Shown one piece after another: positions 46,001-56,588 of a stretch of DNA of 64,000 nucleotides (the first letter of the stretch is position 1; every line of letters begins with the position of its first letter). The notes beneath the pieces were generated by a model. The model had not been told where the DNA came from and searched no databases. It saw only the letters and a program-made list of their open reading frames with translations. Origin of the DNA: Purpureocillium takamizusanense (lineage: Eukaryota > Ascomycota > Sordariomycetes > Hypocreales > Ophiocordycipitaceae); contig NC_063073.1 in NCBI RefSeq assembly GCF_022605165.1, positions 372,001 to 436,000 of the forward strand, given 5' to 3'. The position numbers were made by a program, and so were the translations under genes.

Positions 46001-47911
46001 ACACTAGAGCGTTGAAGGGGGAAGCGAGGGAGGACAGGCCAGGCCGGATGGGACGGCTCCAAGACCATCGATGGAAAGACGTCCCACGAGTGATCTTCTG
46101 ATCGTCTCTGCCATCGGACCAGACGTGTGATGCCCAGCTGCCTTGTTTGGGGCATCTTCAGGCCATCCCTCCTCGTACAGGGCTGCTTGCGTGGTGGCGC
46201 CCTGGACCTTCCGTACCAGTAGCTAACTACTATACTACTCCTTCCTTCCGTTCCAGTGCTGCCCTGAGACGGTACCTCCGTCCGGCCAACCAGCCGGCAT
46301 CGCCCAGCCCGGGCCTGCCGCTGTCGGCGCCGGGCCATAGGGGCAACGCCGAGTCCGCCCCTTGCGGCTCCTACCCAGTGCCAGTCCCAGGTCCATCCCA
46401 CCCGACGACGCCGGGCATGCGGGCCTGGCACACCTCTGTGCTACTGGCCTGGCCTGGGCGACCGTCCTAGCGGCTTGGGAAGGGCGGGGGGGGGGGGGTC
46501 CACGGGGGTCCACCCACTGAAGGCGACGCCGTCGGGTGCGTCTGGAGGTGCCTGGGGCCCCCTTTGGCGGGTGTTTGCATCGTACTAAGCGCTGTCTAGA
46601 GATTTGGCTGCTGGTCGCGATGGCGAGCATCTGGCAGTGGTGGCCCAGACGCCATAGCGGTGCGTAGCGGTTCGCATCTCTGTCGACATGGAGCGTCTGG
46701 GCAGGCCCCCGGCTTGAACCGGGCAAGAGGTGAGTTGTGCCTCCTTCGCCGCTCAGGTGACATGGAGAGCGAGGATGTGAATCATTAAGGCACGTACGTA
46801 GATCCATGCATGGAATCATGAGCAGCGGTGGTAACGCATCCCCCCCCTCGACTCGTCCTGGGAGCAGCGTCAAGGTAAGCGCAAGGTTTATCATAGTGGA
46901 GGTGCCTTTCCAGCGCCCCATGGAGGCCCCGATATAGTTCCCCCACCGTGGATGTGGATGGCATCTGGCAAGTGCAGCGGTTCTATAGTAGGCAGGCATG
47001 TGCTGCTGTAGTACATACTGCTGTACTGTGCCCTAGAGATTGGAGTGCCAAGTGGTTCGTCTTGGCACCCGCGCCCCCGAGCGGCAGCGCTCACCGCCGC
47101 CCCGTAATTTCCACACCTTCAGCGCGCGGCGTGCGCCGTGGTCGGGCCCGACCTAGGTAGGTACTGCTCCGGCCGTCCCGCTGTAGAGACTCCCTTGTAC
47201 TGCACCCATTGAGAACTCTGTGCCGGCTGCAGCCCAGCCCATCTCGGGGGGTTCGGTCCACCCGTACAGCTCTGTAGCAGTGAGTGGCACAGCACGAGGG
47301 TACCTTGTTAGGTACCTGGCGATCGGAAGGGGCAGCGGAGATGGGGGAGGTGCCAGAGGGTCATGGGGTGCCAGATTGGGGGAATGTTACTTTGTGGCAT
47401 TTGCGCGAGCGTCAATCGACATCGGATCCCCGCCAAGTCAGTCCGTCACCTCAGTCAGTCAGGTCAACGCCTCCCACCCCGTGCCGCCTCTCTGGCCTGG
47501 CCGGCTTCTTGGCTGCGCTGATTGCGCTGGCTGGCTGGGCTGGGCTGGGCTGGCTGATCAACCTCACACTTCCCGAGGCACGCCGCCCCCTTTCCGTCCT
47601 CCCAACCGCCAGCCAGCTAGACCTCTTTCTTTTTTCCTTTTTTTTTTCTCTTTACTAACTTCCTCTTCCCCCTTCGTCCTCTCCTTCTTTTTGAGACGAC
47701 GCTGTCCGGTTCCATCGTTGCGGCATTCACTCGTTCCTGCGACTACTTCGGTCACACGCCGTCCTAACTCCCTCTTGGATTGGATCCCACAGCTGCAGGT
47801 TGCTGCGCAGTCACTGTAGCTGCGCCACGCCCCTTACAGACAGACAGCCCGCAGTGCTCGCTCGCCGCTCGCTTTATTAGGGAGAGCCCCTCCACCACCC
47901 CCGGGGTCGCA
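43089..47911. other. 4.8-kb divergent intergenic region
   Basis: No gene supported. It includes TAGTAG/ACCTACC-type words (around 45520 and 47150), a G run near 46487-46498, a GGCT/GGGCT-rich block at about 47525-47557 and a T/C-rich block at 47630-47690 just before the next gene. A perfect hairpin CCCGGCTTGAACCGGG occurs at about 46708-46723. Confidence 0.5.
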
Positions 47912-50034
47912 ATGCCTTCACTTCCTGAGGCCGTCGTCGACTCGGTCCAGAGGCTCGGCCTCAACGGCTCGACGGAACACACCAACGGCTCCTCCAATGG
48001 CAACGTCAAAGTCCGCACTATCTGCTGCGTCGGCGCTGGCTATGTCGGTACGTCTCACAACCTCTCCCACCACGCATTGTCGCATGTCTCGCCCGCTGCG
48101 CCTGTTGAGCCAAGGGTCTTTCTTGTGTCTTGTCTTGCCGCCCCGCCATTAGCACACGCCCTCTTTTCTTCCCAACAGCGCGGGCCGCAGACAACGAACG
48201 AGCAATTGACTGACTGCTGCTCCCCACAGGTGGCCCGACTGCCGCCGTCATCGCCTTCCAGAATCCGCACATCAAGGTGACGGTCGTCGATAGAGACACG
48301 ACCCGCATCCGCCGCTGGAACTCGCGCCACCCTCCCATCTACGAGCCCGGCCTCCACGACATTGTGCGCATAGCCCGCGATGGTGGCCGCGAGGCGTCCT
48401 TCTCCAACGAGCCCGCGTCCGACAGCGAGGGATCCTCGGCCGACGAGGGTGAGACTGTCGTCCCGCCCCGCCCCGGCAACCTCTTCTTCACCACCGATGT
48501 CGCCACGAGCATCGCCGAGGCAGACATCGTCCTCGTCTCCGTCAACACCCCCACCAAGGAGCGCGGTGTCGGCGCCGGCAGCGCCACTGACATGACCGCC
48601 TTCGAGGCCGTCACCGGCGTTGTTGCCCAGTACGCGCGCGAGGGTGCCATTATCGTCGAGAAGAGCACCGTCCCATGCCGGACGGCCCAGCTCGTCGCCG
48701 ATACCGTACGCGGCCCCCACGCGCAAACCTTGCTCAATGCCTCTGCTAATGCTTTCCTGCAGCTGTCCATGCATAGACCCGGCGTCCGCTTCGAGATCCT
48801 GTCCAACCCCGAGTTCCTGGCTGCCGGCACGGCCGTCAACGACCTGCTGTACCCCGACCGCATCCTCATCGGCTCTGCGCCTACACCGTCGGGCAAAAAG
48901 GCCGCCGAGGCGCTGGTCAGCGTCTATGCTGCCTGGGTTCCGCGCGAGCGCATCCTTACGACCAATGTCTGGTCCTCGGAGCTGGCCAAGCTGGTCGCCA
49001 ACTCGATGCTGGCACAGCGCATCTCCAGCATCAACTCCATTTCGGCCGTCTGCGAGCAGACGGGCGCCGACGTGGACGAGGTGGCCAAAGCCATTGGTGT
49101 CGACCCGCGAATCGGCAACAAGTTCCTCATGGCTGGTATCGGCTTCGGCGGTAGCTGCTTCAAGAAGGACGTCTTGAACTTGGTCTACCTGGCCGACACC
49201 ATGGGCCTGCCCGAGGTGGGCGAGTACTGGCGGCAGGTGGTCAAGATGAACGAGTACGCGCGTGACCGCTTCACCAACCGCGTCATCCGGTGCCTCAACA
49301 ACACCTTGGTCGGCAAGAAGATCACCATTCTCGGCTATGCTTTCAAGAAGAACACGTCGGACACGCGCGAGGCGCCCGCGCTGGAGATGATCAAGACCCT
49401 GCTGGAGGAGCGACCCAGGGAGGTTGCCGTGTTTGACCCATGCTGCAACCCACTGGTGGTCAAGAAGGAGATTCTGGACCTCCTCGGCGCCGAGGTCAGC
49501 CAGCGCGTCCACGTCTATAGCAACGCGTATGACGCCTGCGAGGGCAGCACGGCCGTCGTCATCGCCACCGAGTTTGACGAGTTCCGAAACCAGCCCGCCC
49601 CCAAGCCGGCACCGGCGCTGGCCCCGGAGGCGGCGCCCAAGATGATTGGGCGCAAGCCAAACCCCAAGTCGGACCCGCGGCCGTTCAAGGGCTCGTCACC
49701 GACGGAGAACGAATTGCTGGCCCTGCACAAGCACCTGGTGCAGCGTCCGAGCGAGACTTCAGCCGACCCCCTGGACAGGTTCAACGTCGAGCCGAGCTGC
49801 GAGGCGGACTGCCCCGACTGCATCACGGAGCGCGAGAGCGAGAAGACGGGCGAGGCCACGGGCATGGGCAGCGCAGAGGAGTACAAGCCCAAGGAGCGAC
49901 TCGACTGGGTGCGCATCGCCGGGTCCATGGCCAAGCCGCGGTGGGTGTTTGACGGCCGAGGCGTCATCGACTCGCGGGAGATGGTCAAGCTCGGCGTAAG
50001 AGTCGAGAGCGTCGGCCGCCAGCACCGCTTCTGA
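47912..50034 (+). CDS. UDP-glucose 6-dehydrogenase
   Basis: Oxidises UDP-glucose to UDP-glucuronate with two NAD+, supplying UDP-GlcA and UDP-xylose. Exons 47912-48047, 48230-48705 and 48763-50034 give 627 aa. Intron 1 (182 nt) starts GTACGT; intron 2 (57 nt, GTACGC, branch GCTAAT, CTGCAG) is in frame and stop-free. Without intron 2 the protein reads CRTAQLVADT then LSMHRPGVRFEILSNPEFL, as in animal and fungal UGDH. The NAD site is CCVGAGYVGGPTAAV, completed at the intron 1 junction. NTPTKERGVG, EKSTVPCRTAQ, NPEFLAAGTAVNDL and GIGFGGSCFKKDV (catalytic Cys) are all present. The C-terminal UDP-binding domain (KITILGYAFKKNTSDTREAPA) is interrupted after ATEFDEFRNQ by about 110 residues of Pro-, Lys- and Cys-containing sequence before WVRIAGSMAKPRWVFDGRG resumes. 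The family is usually near 460-500 aa, so this insert explains the extra length. Confidence 0.93.
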
Positions 50035-51654
50035 TTTGGGCGCAGCACGTGAGCGACGGCATGCATATCAACGGCCGAAAACCATGTTAATCTTGGATGT
50101 TGCATCGGCGCACGTTCCTCTCGGGAGGGCTTGCGCCGTTATTGTTTTAACGGGCATGAGCACAAGTTTTGGACCAGGAGGAATGGGGTTTACTAGCAGG
50201 CTATAGCACTGCTTCATCGTGGGTGGGCAGACCCTGAGGGGGCCAAGACCACAATACCGCCGCCTCCAGAGAGGAGGAGCAAGAAAGAAAGACCTTGTCG
50301 AGATTTAGAGGGGCTTGGAAGAAATTCATGCCGCCGGACGAGTGGCTTCATATTGCTAGATCAATTTACAGCGATACCTTTTTGCCTCATGGCCGCATGA
50401 GACGTGAGGGCGGACGGGGGCGGCGCACTGGCCATCCCATCCTGTTGCAAAGACAACAGGCATTGTCGGCTTTAACAAGTGTTTGAAGCAACTCAATCAC
50501 GGATGATCAGCCGCTACCGTCGCCGCGTGCGTGCGGGAGAGGGAGAGAGAGAGGATGAACGCCTCTAAGCACCGCCCGCGACAGACAGGTTTGTCCGACG
50601 CAGCGAGGGGCGGCTCTCCCCATGGCATCGGCATATCACAGTTCGTGGTCCCGGCGCCACGCGGGGTTTCGATGGCGGATGCGCTTTCTCGTCTCTCTCT
50701 CTCAGTGTGTGTGTCTCCTTGTGTGTTTCACCGGCGATCCACCCGCGTCTCAGCCTTCCATGACGACACCCATTCGCCGCTCCTCCCCCTCCTCCTCCTC
50801 CCCGACGGAAACAAAAAAAAAAGAAAGAGGGCACGTCCGCGGATTTGAATCGAACCGAACCGACCCGCGGCGACGATGCGCAGTTTCGGATCGCGGCATG
50901 GTGAGGCAGCCTACCTGGCGGGAGAGGGTTGATTGACTGACGCACGGGGAAGAGGGCAGATGCACCCGACGGGGGCGGGGAGGGGGGAGGGCCGCACGAA
51001 CAGCATGGGCCAGCCAGGCAGAACCACTCCCCCCAGGGGGAACATCGCTTCTCTTTCAGATGGCGTTTCAGGTCCGAGGACGAGCCACGAGGTCTTTTCG
51101 GGGGACGAGGGAGGGTTGCGGGAAAGACGAGAGGGAAGGAGGGAGGTGTCATTGACCTTGCCTCGCATCACGACCACGATCTCGCGAGAGACAGAGAGAG
51201 TGTCTGAGGCTGTTGTCGGATCGTCGTCGTTGAACACTGACGGACTGACCTTTCCGAACCCCCGTCGCCGCTCTCTCTCTCTCTAGGGGACGACCGACAC
51301 GCGAGAGCCTTCTCACAGTCCGGCTCGGGCTCACAAAACGACTTGCGAGATTTACGTTTCATTCATTCACCATCATCTCGGGAAAAAAAGGGGGGGGAGC
51401 GGACCGATCGAAAGAGGTGAGGAGGAGGGTGAGAAGCGAGCGAGCGAGCGAGCGGCCGCCCAGACGGTACATGCGAACACGACGATACAAGCACACCGCT
51501 CACCAGGGACGAGGACCAGCATCCGCCCATCAGACAGACAGACAGACAGACAGAGAGCGCGCGCGCTCCCCACGAGCGGCGAGAGGCGAGGAGCCAAAGC
51601 CAGCGAACTTGGCTACTTTCCTCCATCCATCCTTCCATCCTTCCATCATCCCCC
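50035..51654. other. Intergenic, UGDH 3' end to GPI-protein promoter
   Basis: Contains GA/CT-rich simple sequence: TCTC runs at about 50690-50725 and 51274-51284, GAGC repeats at about 51436-51453 and CAGA repeats at about 51533-51555. No gene seen; the purine-rich end is the likely leader of the following gene. Confidence 0.5.
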
Positions 51655-52748
51655 ATGAAAGCAGCGCCGCACCACGCCGCCGGGCTGACCGCCGCCGCCG
51701 CCGTGCTGCTCGCGGCCGTGGCCTCGGCGGGCAACGCGCTCCCGCCGGACAGCATCCCGCTGCGGTGCGCGACGATATGCGGGCCCATGGTCGAGCTGAC
51801 GGCGCTGTGCAGCGTGCCGTCCCCCGGCAGGATGGCGAAGCGGCGGCGCGTCGACAATTTAGCGACACCGGGGCGGCAGCAGAATCACAGGACGGCTTCG
51901 ATTGCGACGACGGCGGCGACGGAGCAGGCGGAGGAGAAAGGGGAGGGGGCGGAAGGATCGGTCGAGGTCGCGGGCGTGGCCGGTGATGCCGGTGACGATA
52001 GTGGTGTCGGCGAGCTGGAAAAGAGGTCGTTTGTGACCATTGTGGCGCCGCCGACGTCGCTCCCGCCCGGGTTCACGGTGTCGACGCCGGATACTACTCC
52101 GTCGTCATCCGAGGCCTGGACCGCCCAGCAGGGCGTCGTCGTCTCGCCGCGGATATCGAGGGTCACGCCCGTGATATCGACGCGCGCGCGGCAGCCAGAC
52201 CAATACATCACCACCACTCCCACGCCCGGAGCGCCCCCCTCGCCCATCGGCGTCAGCACGACGGGGCTGGCCCTGGGCGCCGACGGGCCGCCGCGGGGCT
52301 CGACCGTGAATTCGCCCGTGATGCCGTCGTCAGCGGCGCCAACGAGCCAGCAATCCTTACCCGATGATGATGGCGGCGACGACTCTACGGCGACGCCGCC
52401 GCCGCCACCGCCGCCACCGCCGCCGCCGACGACGGTTACGACGACAGCGGCTACTGCTACAAGTGTGGCTGATGCGGTGACCAAGGGTCCTTCTCCGGGC
52501 GGTAGCAACATGGGCATGGAGCAGGACGGCCACGGCGGCAACGGCGGCAACGGCGATGGAGATGGGGACGGAGACGCTCCGGACCCGGAGGAGGAGTGCG
52601 TGTGCAAGAACCGCAGCTTCGACGTCGCGCAGGTGGCCGGGCTGTGCGCCGACTGCATCATGCAGGGCGGCGACCTGCACAACAGTATGTGTTCCCCCCT
52701 TGATCTCTCTACCTATGTATCTGAATGCCATGTTCCCCTTTTTGAGTA

Positions 52749-52782
<34 letters not shown>

Positions 52783-53104
52783 CGGCATCCTCACCTTTCC
52801 GAGCCAGGGGATTGATGATGTAAATCTCTTTGCCGGAGAAAACTAGCCTGCTGACTTTGCCTCTCCTCCCACAGACATGAACATCATCATGGCAACGTGC
52901 AACTTCCCCAAGGTCGGCTACTCCCCCGCCAGGGACAGCATCGCCGTCAACGTCAACGTCAAGGCGATCCGCCCTCCCGGCAACGGCACGGCCTCGTCCG
53001 GCGGCTCGGGGCCTTGCGTGGACGCCGTCGCCGCCGCTGGGCGCGCCGCGCTGGTGGCAGCGGCGGTGGTGGCTCTAGCCGTGGGCGGGGGCGTGTTTGG
53101 TTGA
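51655..53104 (+). CDS. Secreted, probably GPI-anchored Cys- and Pro/Thr-rich surface protein
   Basis: Exons 51655-52684 and 52875-53104 give 419 aa; the 190-nt intron (GTATGT...CACAG) contains a (CA)n repeat. A signal peptide covers about residues 1-25. The N-terminal domain has SIPLRCATICGPMVELTALC, then a Kex2-like KR site (ELEKRS). A long S/T/P-rich spacer with a run of 12 prolines follows, then a second Cys block CVCKNRSFDVAQVAGLCADC completed across the splice junction by NNMNIIMATCNF. The C-terminus has GPCVDAVAAAGRAAL and a hydrophobic tail ending GGGVFG, matching a GPI addition signal. The paired motifs (CxxxC.. and CxCxNxSFDV..LCxxCI) are found in conserved fungal wall proteins without assigned function. 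No enzymatic motif is present. Confidence 0.8.
52750..52781. repeat. (CA)n microsatellite inside an intron
   Basis: About 16 CA units within the intron of the GPI-type protein gene, 65 nt after the donor. Confidence 0.95.
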
Positions 53105-53595
53105 GCGCCCCGACATTTTCAGACTTTTTTTATTTTTATTTTTTCAATGGCTTTTTTTTTTCCCTCTTTGGGGCCTTTGCCTGTCCCTGTCTTCTTCTTC
53201 CTTTTGATTAGACAAATGATGCGCGGCGTTGGTATCTGTGGTTGGGGGTTCAGGGTAGCATTCATGAGGCACAACGGGAGGGGAGGGATGTGGACGATGC
53301 ATGTTGTCTGGTGTTGTGTGGATGTGTGTGTGCGTGCTCTCAGGCAAGGTGAACACACAAACATGAGCTTCTGAATGATGGGACAAAGAAATCCTATGAC
53401 GCAAAATTCCTGGATGGCTCTCTGGACGTTGCGGCTCTTGTCAAGGAGTTTGTCAGCCTTTGTGGGGTTGGTTTATATCGAATCCAGTCGTGAGCGGAAA
53501 GGGGGGCCGGCCTCAACTGAAGCCTAGCTTATATATGTATGAATACATTGGTGCCTGGTATGACGGTATAGCCAGCTCGAGTTGTAAAACGTTTC

Positions 53596-53615
53596 AAAAA
53601 AAAAAAAAAAAAAAA
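53596..53615. repeat. A(20) homopolymer
   Basis: Uninterrupted run of 20 adenines in intergenic DNA about 0.5 kb after the GPI-type gene. No flanking direct repeats that would prove retroposition were found by eye. Confidence 0.95.
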
Positions 53616-54211
53616 GAGTTGTTCGTGTTTCCCACAGTAGGACAGGACGCTCATCACGATCCATCCCGCCGATGCCACCCCTCCCTCTTTGCACATCACC
53701 CGCGACGCGGGCTGCACCACGGACGGGCGACGGCCAGGCCACAAACCCTCGCCGCCTCAGCGCACTGCTCGTGCTGCGGAGTGTCCGCTACGCCCAGCTC
53801 CGGCGTGTCCTGGCCAGGCTCAACTCCCGTCGGGGAGTTGGCTGGTCCATGCCCCTGACATGACCCTGACGCGGTCGTCGCCCAGTATGCACGGGCCCGG
53901 CCGGCCGGTCGTTGTTGGGCTTTGTGAAGCGGATTGCAATTTTGCAAGCGTCCGCCCTCTGGGACGGCTTTCGTCCTCGTTGGCGGCGGCTCGCCGGGCA
54001 GAACCACCAGACAGCGGACCATGGTTCGTTGTTTACCGGTACTTTTACACATTCAGGGGGTGAGAGATGCGGGAAAAGAAGCATTACATTGCACCAACAG
54101 GGCCATCATTATCAACATCATCATCATCACAACATGAAAACAGACAGATATGGAAAAGCTCAAGAGGGTTGAACATGGCCAGTACGTAATACATGACGTG
54201 CGTGGTTTTCT

Positions 54212-54259
54212 CACACACGCGCGCGCACATGTATGTATATATATATATATATATATATA
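54212..54259. repeat. 48-nt alternating purine-pyrimidine tract: CA/CG then (TA)n
   Basis: Strict Y-R alternation from 54212 to 54259: CACACACGCGCGCGCACA, then TGTATG, then about 13 TA units. The CG part favours Z-DNA and the TA part favours cruciform or melting. It lies 142 nt before the start codon of the gene at 54401. Confidence 0.9.
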
Positions 54260-54400
54260 AGGTTGTGCGACATGCAATGGCCCCCCTTCCCCGATGCTCT
54301 GGAATCTCCATGCTGACGACTTGCTGTTGACTCGAACGGCTACTACACTAGCCGCCGCCGCCGCCATTCGAAATTGAAAGTCTTTGCCCCCCTTTTTACC

Positions 54401-55477
54401 ATGAAGCCGCCTTGCCCGACCACCGCCCTCATCGTTGCCCTCCACCTCTCGTCGTCTTGGGCCCTACAACACCTTTCTCCACGTGGCAAAGGCAGCAGCA
54501 GGAGCAGCAAGATCCCCAAATGGGAGCCATGTCACGATCCCGACACTGGGAGCACCGTATTTCAAGGCGTGAGTCACCCACCCCCCCAGAGCCAGACTCT
54601 TTCCTTCTTTCCTTGCTATCTTTCTGTCATTGTTTGCCGCCACCTTTTCTTCTCCTCCTCCTTCTTCTTCCTCTTTCTCTCTCCTCCTCCTCCTCCTCCT
54701 CCTCCTCCTCCTCCTCCTCCTCCTCCTCCTCCTCCTCCTCCTCCTCCTCCTCCTCCTCCTCCTCCTCCTCCTCCTCCTCCTCCTCCTCCTCCTCCTCCTC
54801 CTCCTCCTCCGCCTCTTCTTCTTCTTCTTCTTCTTCTTCTTCTTCTTCTTCTTCTTCTTCTTCTTCTTCTTCTTCTTCTTCTTCTTCTTCTTCTTCTTCT
54901 TCTTCTTCTCCTTCTTCTCCTTCTTCCTCTTCTTCTTCTTCTCCTCCTCCTCCTTCTTCTTCTTCTGCCGCTGCTGCCGCTGCTGTTGCTCTGGTCGTTG
55001 GCTAACGCAATCACTGATGGTGTGCGTGTGTGTGTTTGCGGGTGTAGTCCTGCTCCTCCTACACCAACAACTGCACCGTTAGTGTCCCCCACGTTATACC
55101 AGCGCAGGGACGGGGCACGCCGAGCTGGATTTGGGTGAGCTTGGAGTTGCCATGCATGGCAGAACATTCGGTAGGTTTGATATAAGACTCTCCGTCCCGC
55201 CTCCTCCCCCACCCCCCCCTTCTCTCCCCCCCCCTCTCTCTCCTGCTGCCGCCGCGGCTGCTGCCTGCACTGGCATTGCCCATTCCTTCCATTTTTCTCT
55301 AGAATTCTCCGTACTAAGTCCAAGATGCAGTGCGGCGCGGAAGGCAACCACTGCAGCTATAGCATCGAGCTCCTCACGGTGGTTTGCGACCCCCATACGA
55401 TGGGCACCTCACCGCCAGTCTACGACGAGTCCAGTTCAACCCCGCCGTCTTGCGACGAGACTGGGAACAATATTTGA
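54401..55477 (+). CDS. Small secreted Cys-containing protein, split by a giant simple-repeat intron
   Basis: Three exons, 54401-54568, 55048-55134 and 55319-55477, all phase 0, give 137 aa. Donors are GTGAGT and GTGAGC; acceptors are TGTAG and CTAAG. Intron 1 (479 nt) holds a TCC/TTC tract; intron 2 (184 nt) is CT-rich. A signal peptide, MKPPCPTTALIVALHLSSSWALQ, starts the protein. The mature part has a basic Ser-rich start, then WEPCHD, CSSYTNNC, QCGAEGNHCSYSIELLTVVC and a tail SCDETGNNI, about seven cysteines in all. Size, leader and Cys content resemble fungal effector-like or wall-associated small secreted proteins; no named family recognised. The exon joins are supported by open frames and Cys-rich sense in all three exons, but the exon 3 acceptor could instead be a nearby AG. 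A continuous 254-codon frame through the repeat is low complexity and rejected. Confidence 0.65.
54681..54966. repeat. (TCC)n followed by (TTC)n homopyrimidine repeat in intron 1
   Basis: About 43 TCC units (54681-54810), a short GCC interruption, then about 31 TTC units (54815-54909) and degenerate TTC/TCC to 54966. All purines are on the minus strand. It forms most of intron 1 of the small secreted-protein gene. Confidence 0.97.
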
Positions 55478-56588
55478 GACTATGTGTCTGATCTATGCAG
55501 CATAGCATTTGCGCGTCCGCATGTAAAACTCGGAAGAGGTCGGTTGGGGGTCTACCTACGGGCCCAGCTACAGCAAATCTTTTTTTTGGGGGGGGGGGGG
55601 GTTGGCCTTCTTTCTTTCTCGAAAGCTTGTCTAGGATTTCGAAAGTGAGTGAAGCGAAGCTTTGGCTTGCAGGAACGCGATGCTGGATTCAAATAAAGCC
55701 ATTCGTGAAAGATTCCCTCGCCCAAGGGATACTGTCTGTCTCGTCATCGACTTTGGTCATTCCCCAGCACCACGATGCGGCAAAGACGTTGGGGATGGGG
55801 GAATCACTTTATGAAAAGATAATCCATGCCTCATTCTCGCTCTCTTTGTCTCCGGGTCTCTCTCTTCTCTCCTTCTCTCCCCGGCGCGGTCGAGGCGGCT
55901 GCTGACCGCGTATCAAGGCCTGCATGACGTGACTGGAGGATGGCAGCACCCTTCCAGTGGTCAGACAACGGTGGCGGCGGAAGAAGTGGAAGAGTAAGAC
56001 AACCTAGCTTGCGGACTTGTTGGAGAGCGGGGACTGGGGGGAGGGACGCCCTCCGCCCGCTGCCCTGCCGTGGAGTTAACGGCAACGCCATCTCCGACGT
56101 GCGTAAACACCATTGACACTTGACTCTTCAGGGCCCGCCGCCTGCTTTCTAACTACTAACTTAGTTAACTCAGTAGCTGGACAAGGCAAAGGAGGCGGCT
56201 ACAGACGTCAGAGGCAGAGAGAGTATTTAATCCATTGCGCCTGGTCTCGGGATGAGTATTGATGGCTGGGGATCTCACACAACTCACTCAGGAGTCGGGA
56301 CAATTGACGGCTCTCAAACTTGATCCAAACTGCAGCCACACACCCTCACGTCTTGAGCTCGCATCCATCCATCCGTGTACTATTTTATTTTTCTTAAAAA
56401 AACATTGCCTCGCGGCATCCATCCCCCAGCTGCCATCTCGTCCTACACCACCAACCACCACCATATCACGATTCACCACCATCACCACCACCTTCATCAC
56501 CATCACCATCGCCGCCATCATCACCATCACCACCATCACCACGACTCAAATCACCACCCACCCACCAGACAGTCACGTCAATCCCACC
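55478..56588. other. Intergenic, includes leader of the second SDR gene
   Basis: Contains a T/G run at 55581-55601 and a CAC/CAT-rich block just before the next start codon. No gene seen; a low-content frame at 55495-55905 is rejected. Confidence 0.5.
56448..56545. repeat. CAC/CAT trinucleotide-rich leader
   Basis: Imperfect (CAC/CAT)n over about 100 nt, ending 43 nt before the start codon of the NAD(P)-binding protein. Probably 5' UTR; its His/Thr reading is not counted as coding. Confidence 0.8.

Larger units (their letters stand above)
53105..54400. other. Intergenic, GPI-protein 3' end to small secreted gene promoter
   Basis: Contains T-rich 3' sequence at 53120-53165, a 20-nt A run at 53596-53615 and the alternating purine-pyrimidine tract listed separately. 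No gene seen. Confidence 0.55.

Noticed and set aside
48055..49512. 485-codon frame antisense to UDP-glucose dehydrogenase
   Set aside because: Open only because the sense strand is GC3-rich; composition is G/V/D/A/L/R-rich without domains.
50820..50865. GGATTTGAATCGAACC block suggesting a tRNA 3' half
   Set aside because: Spacing does not fit a 5-7-5 T-arm and no partner acceptor strand is present upstream or downstream.
53596..53615. A(20) as a retroposon tail
   Set aside because: No upstream coding relic or flanking duplication; more likely a plain homopolymer.
54374..55138. 254-codon poly-Pro/Leu frame through the repeat on the + strand
   Set aside because: It contains the true first exon, but the donor GTGAGT and the Cys-rich downstream exons favour splicing out the repeat.
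54616..55347. Minus-strand poly-Gly/Arg frame across the TCC/TTC repeat
   Set aside because: Translation of a simple repeat; no start context and no conserved ends.
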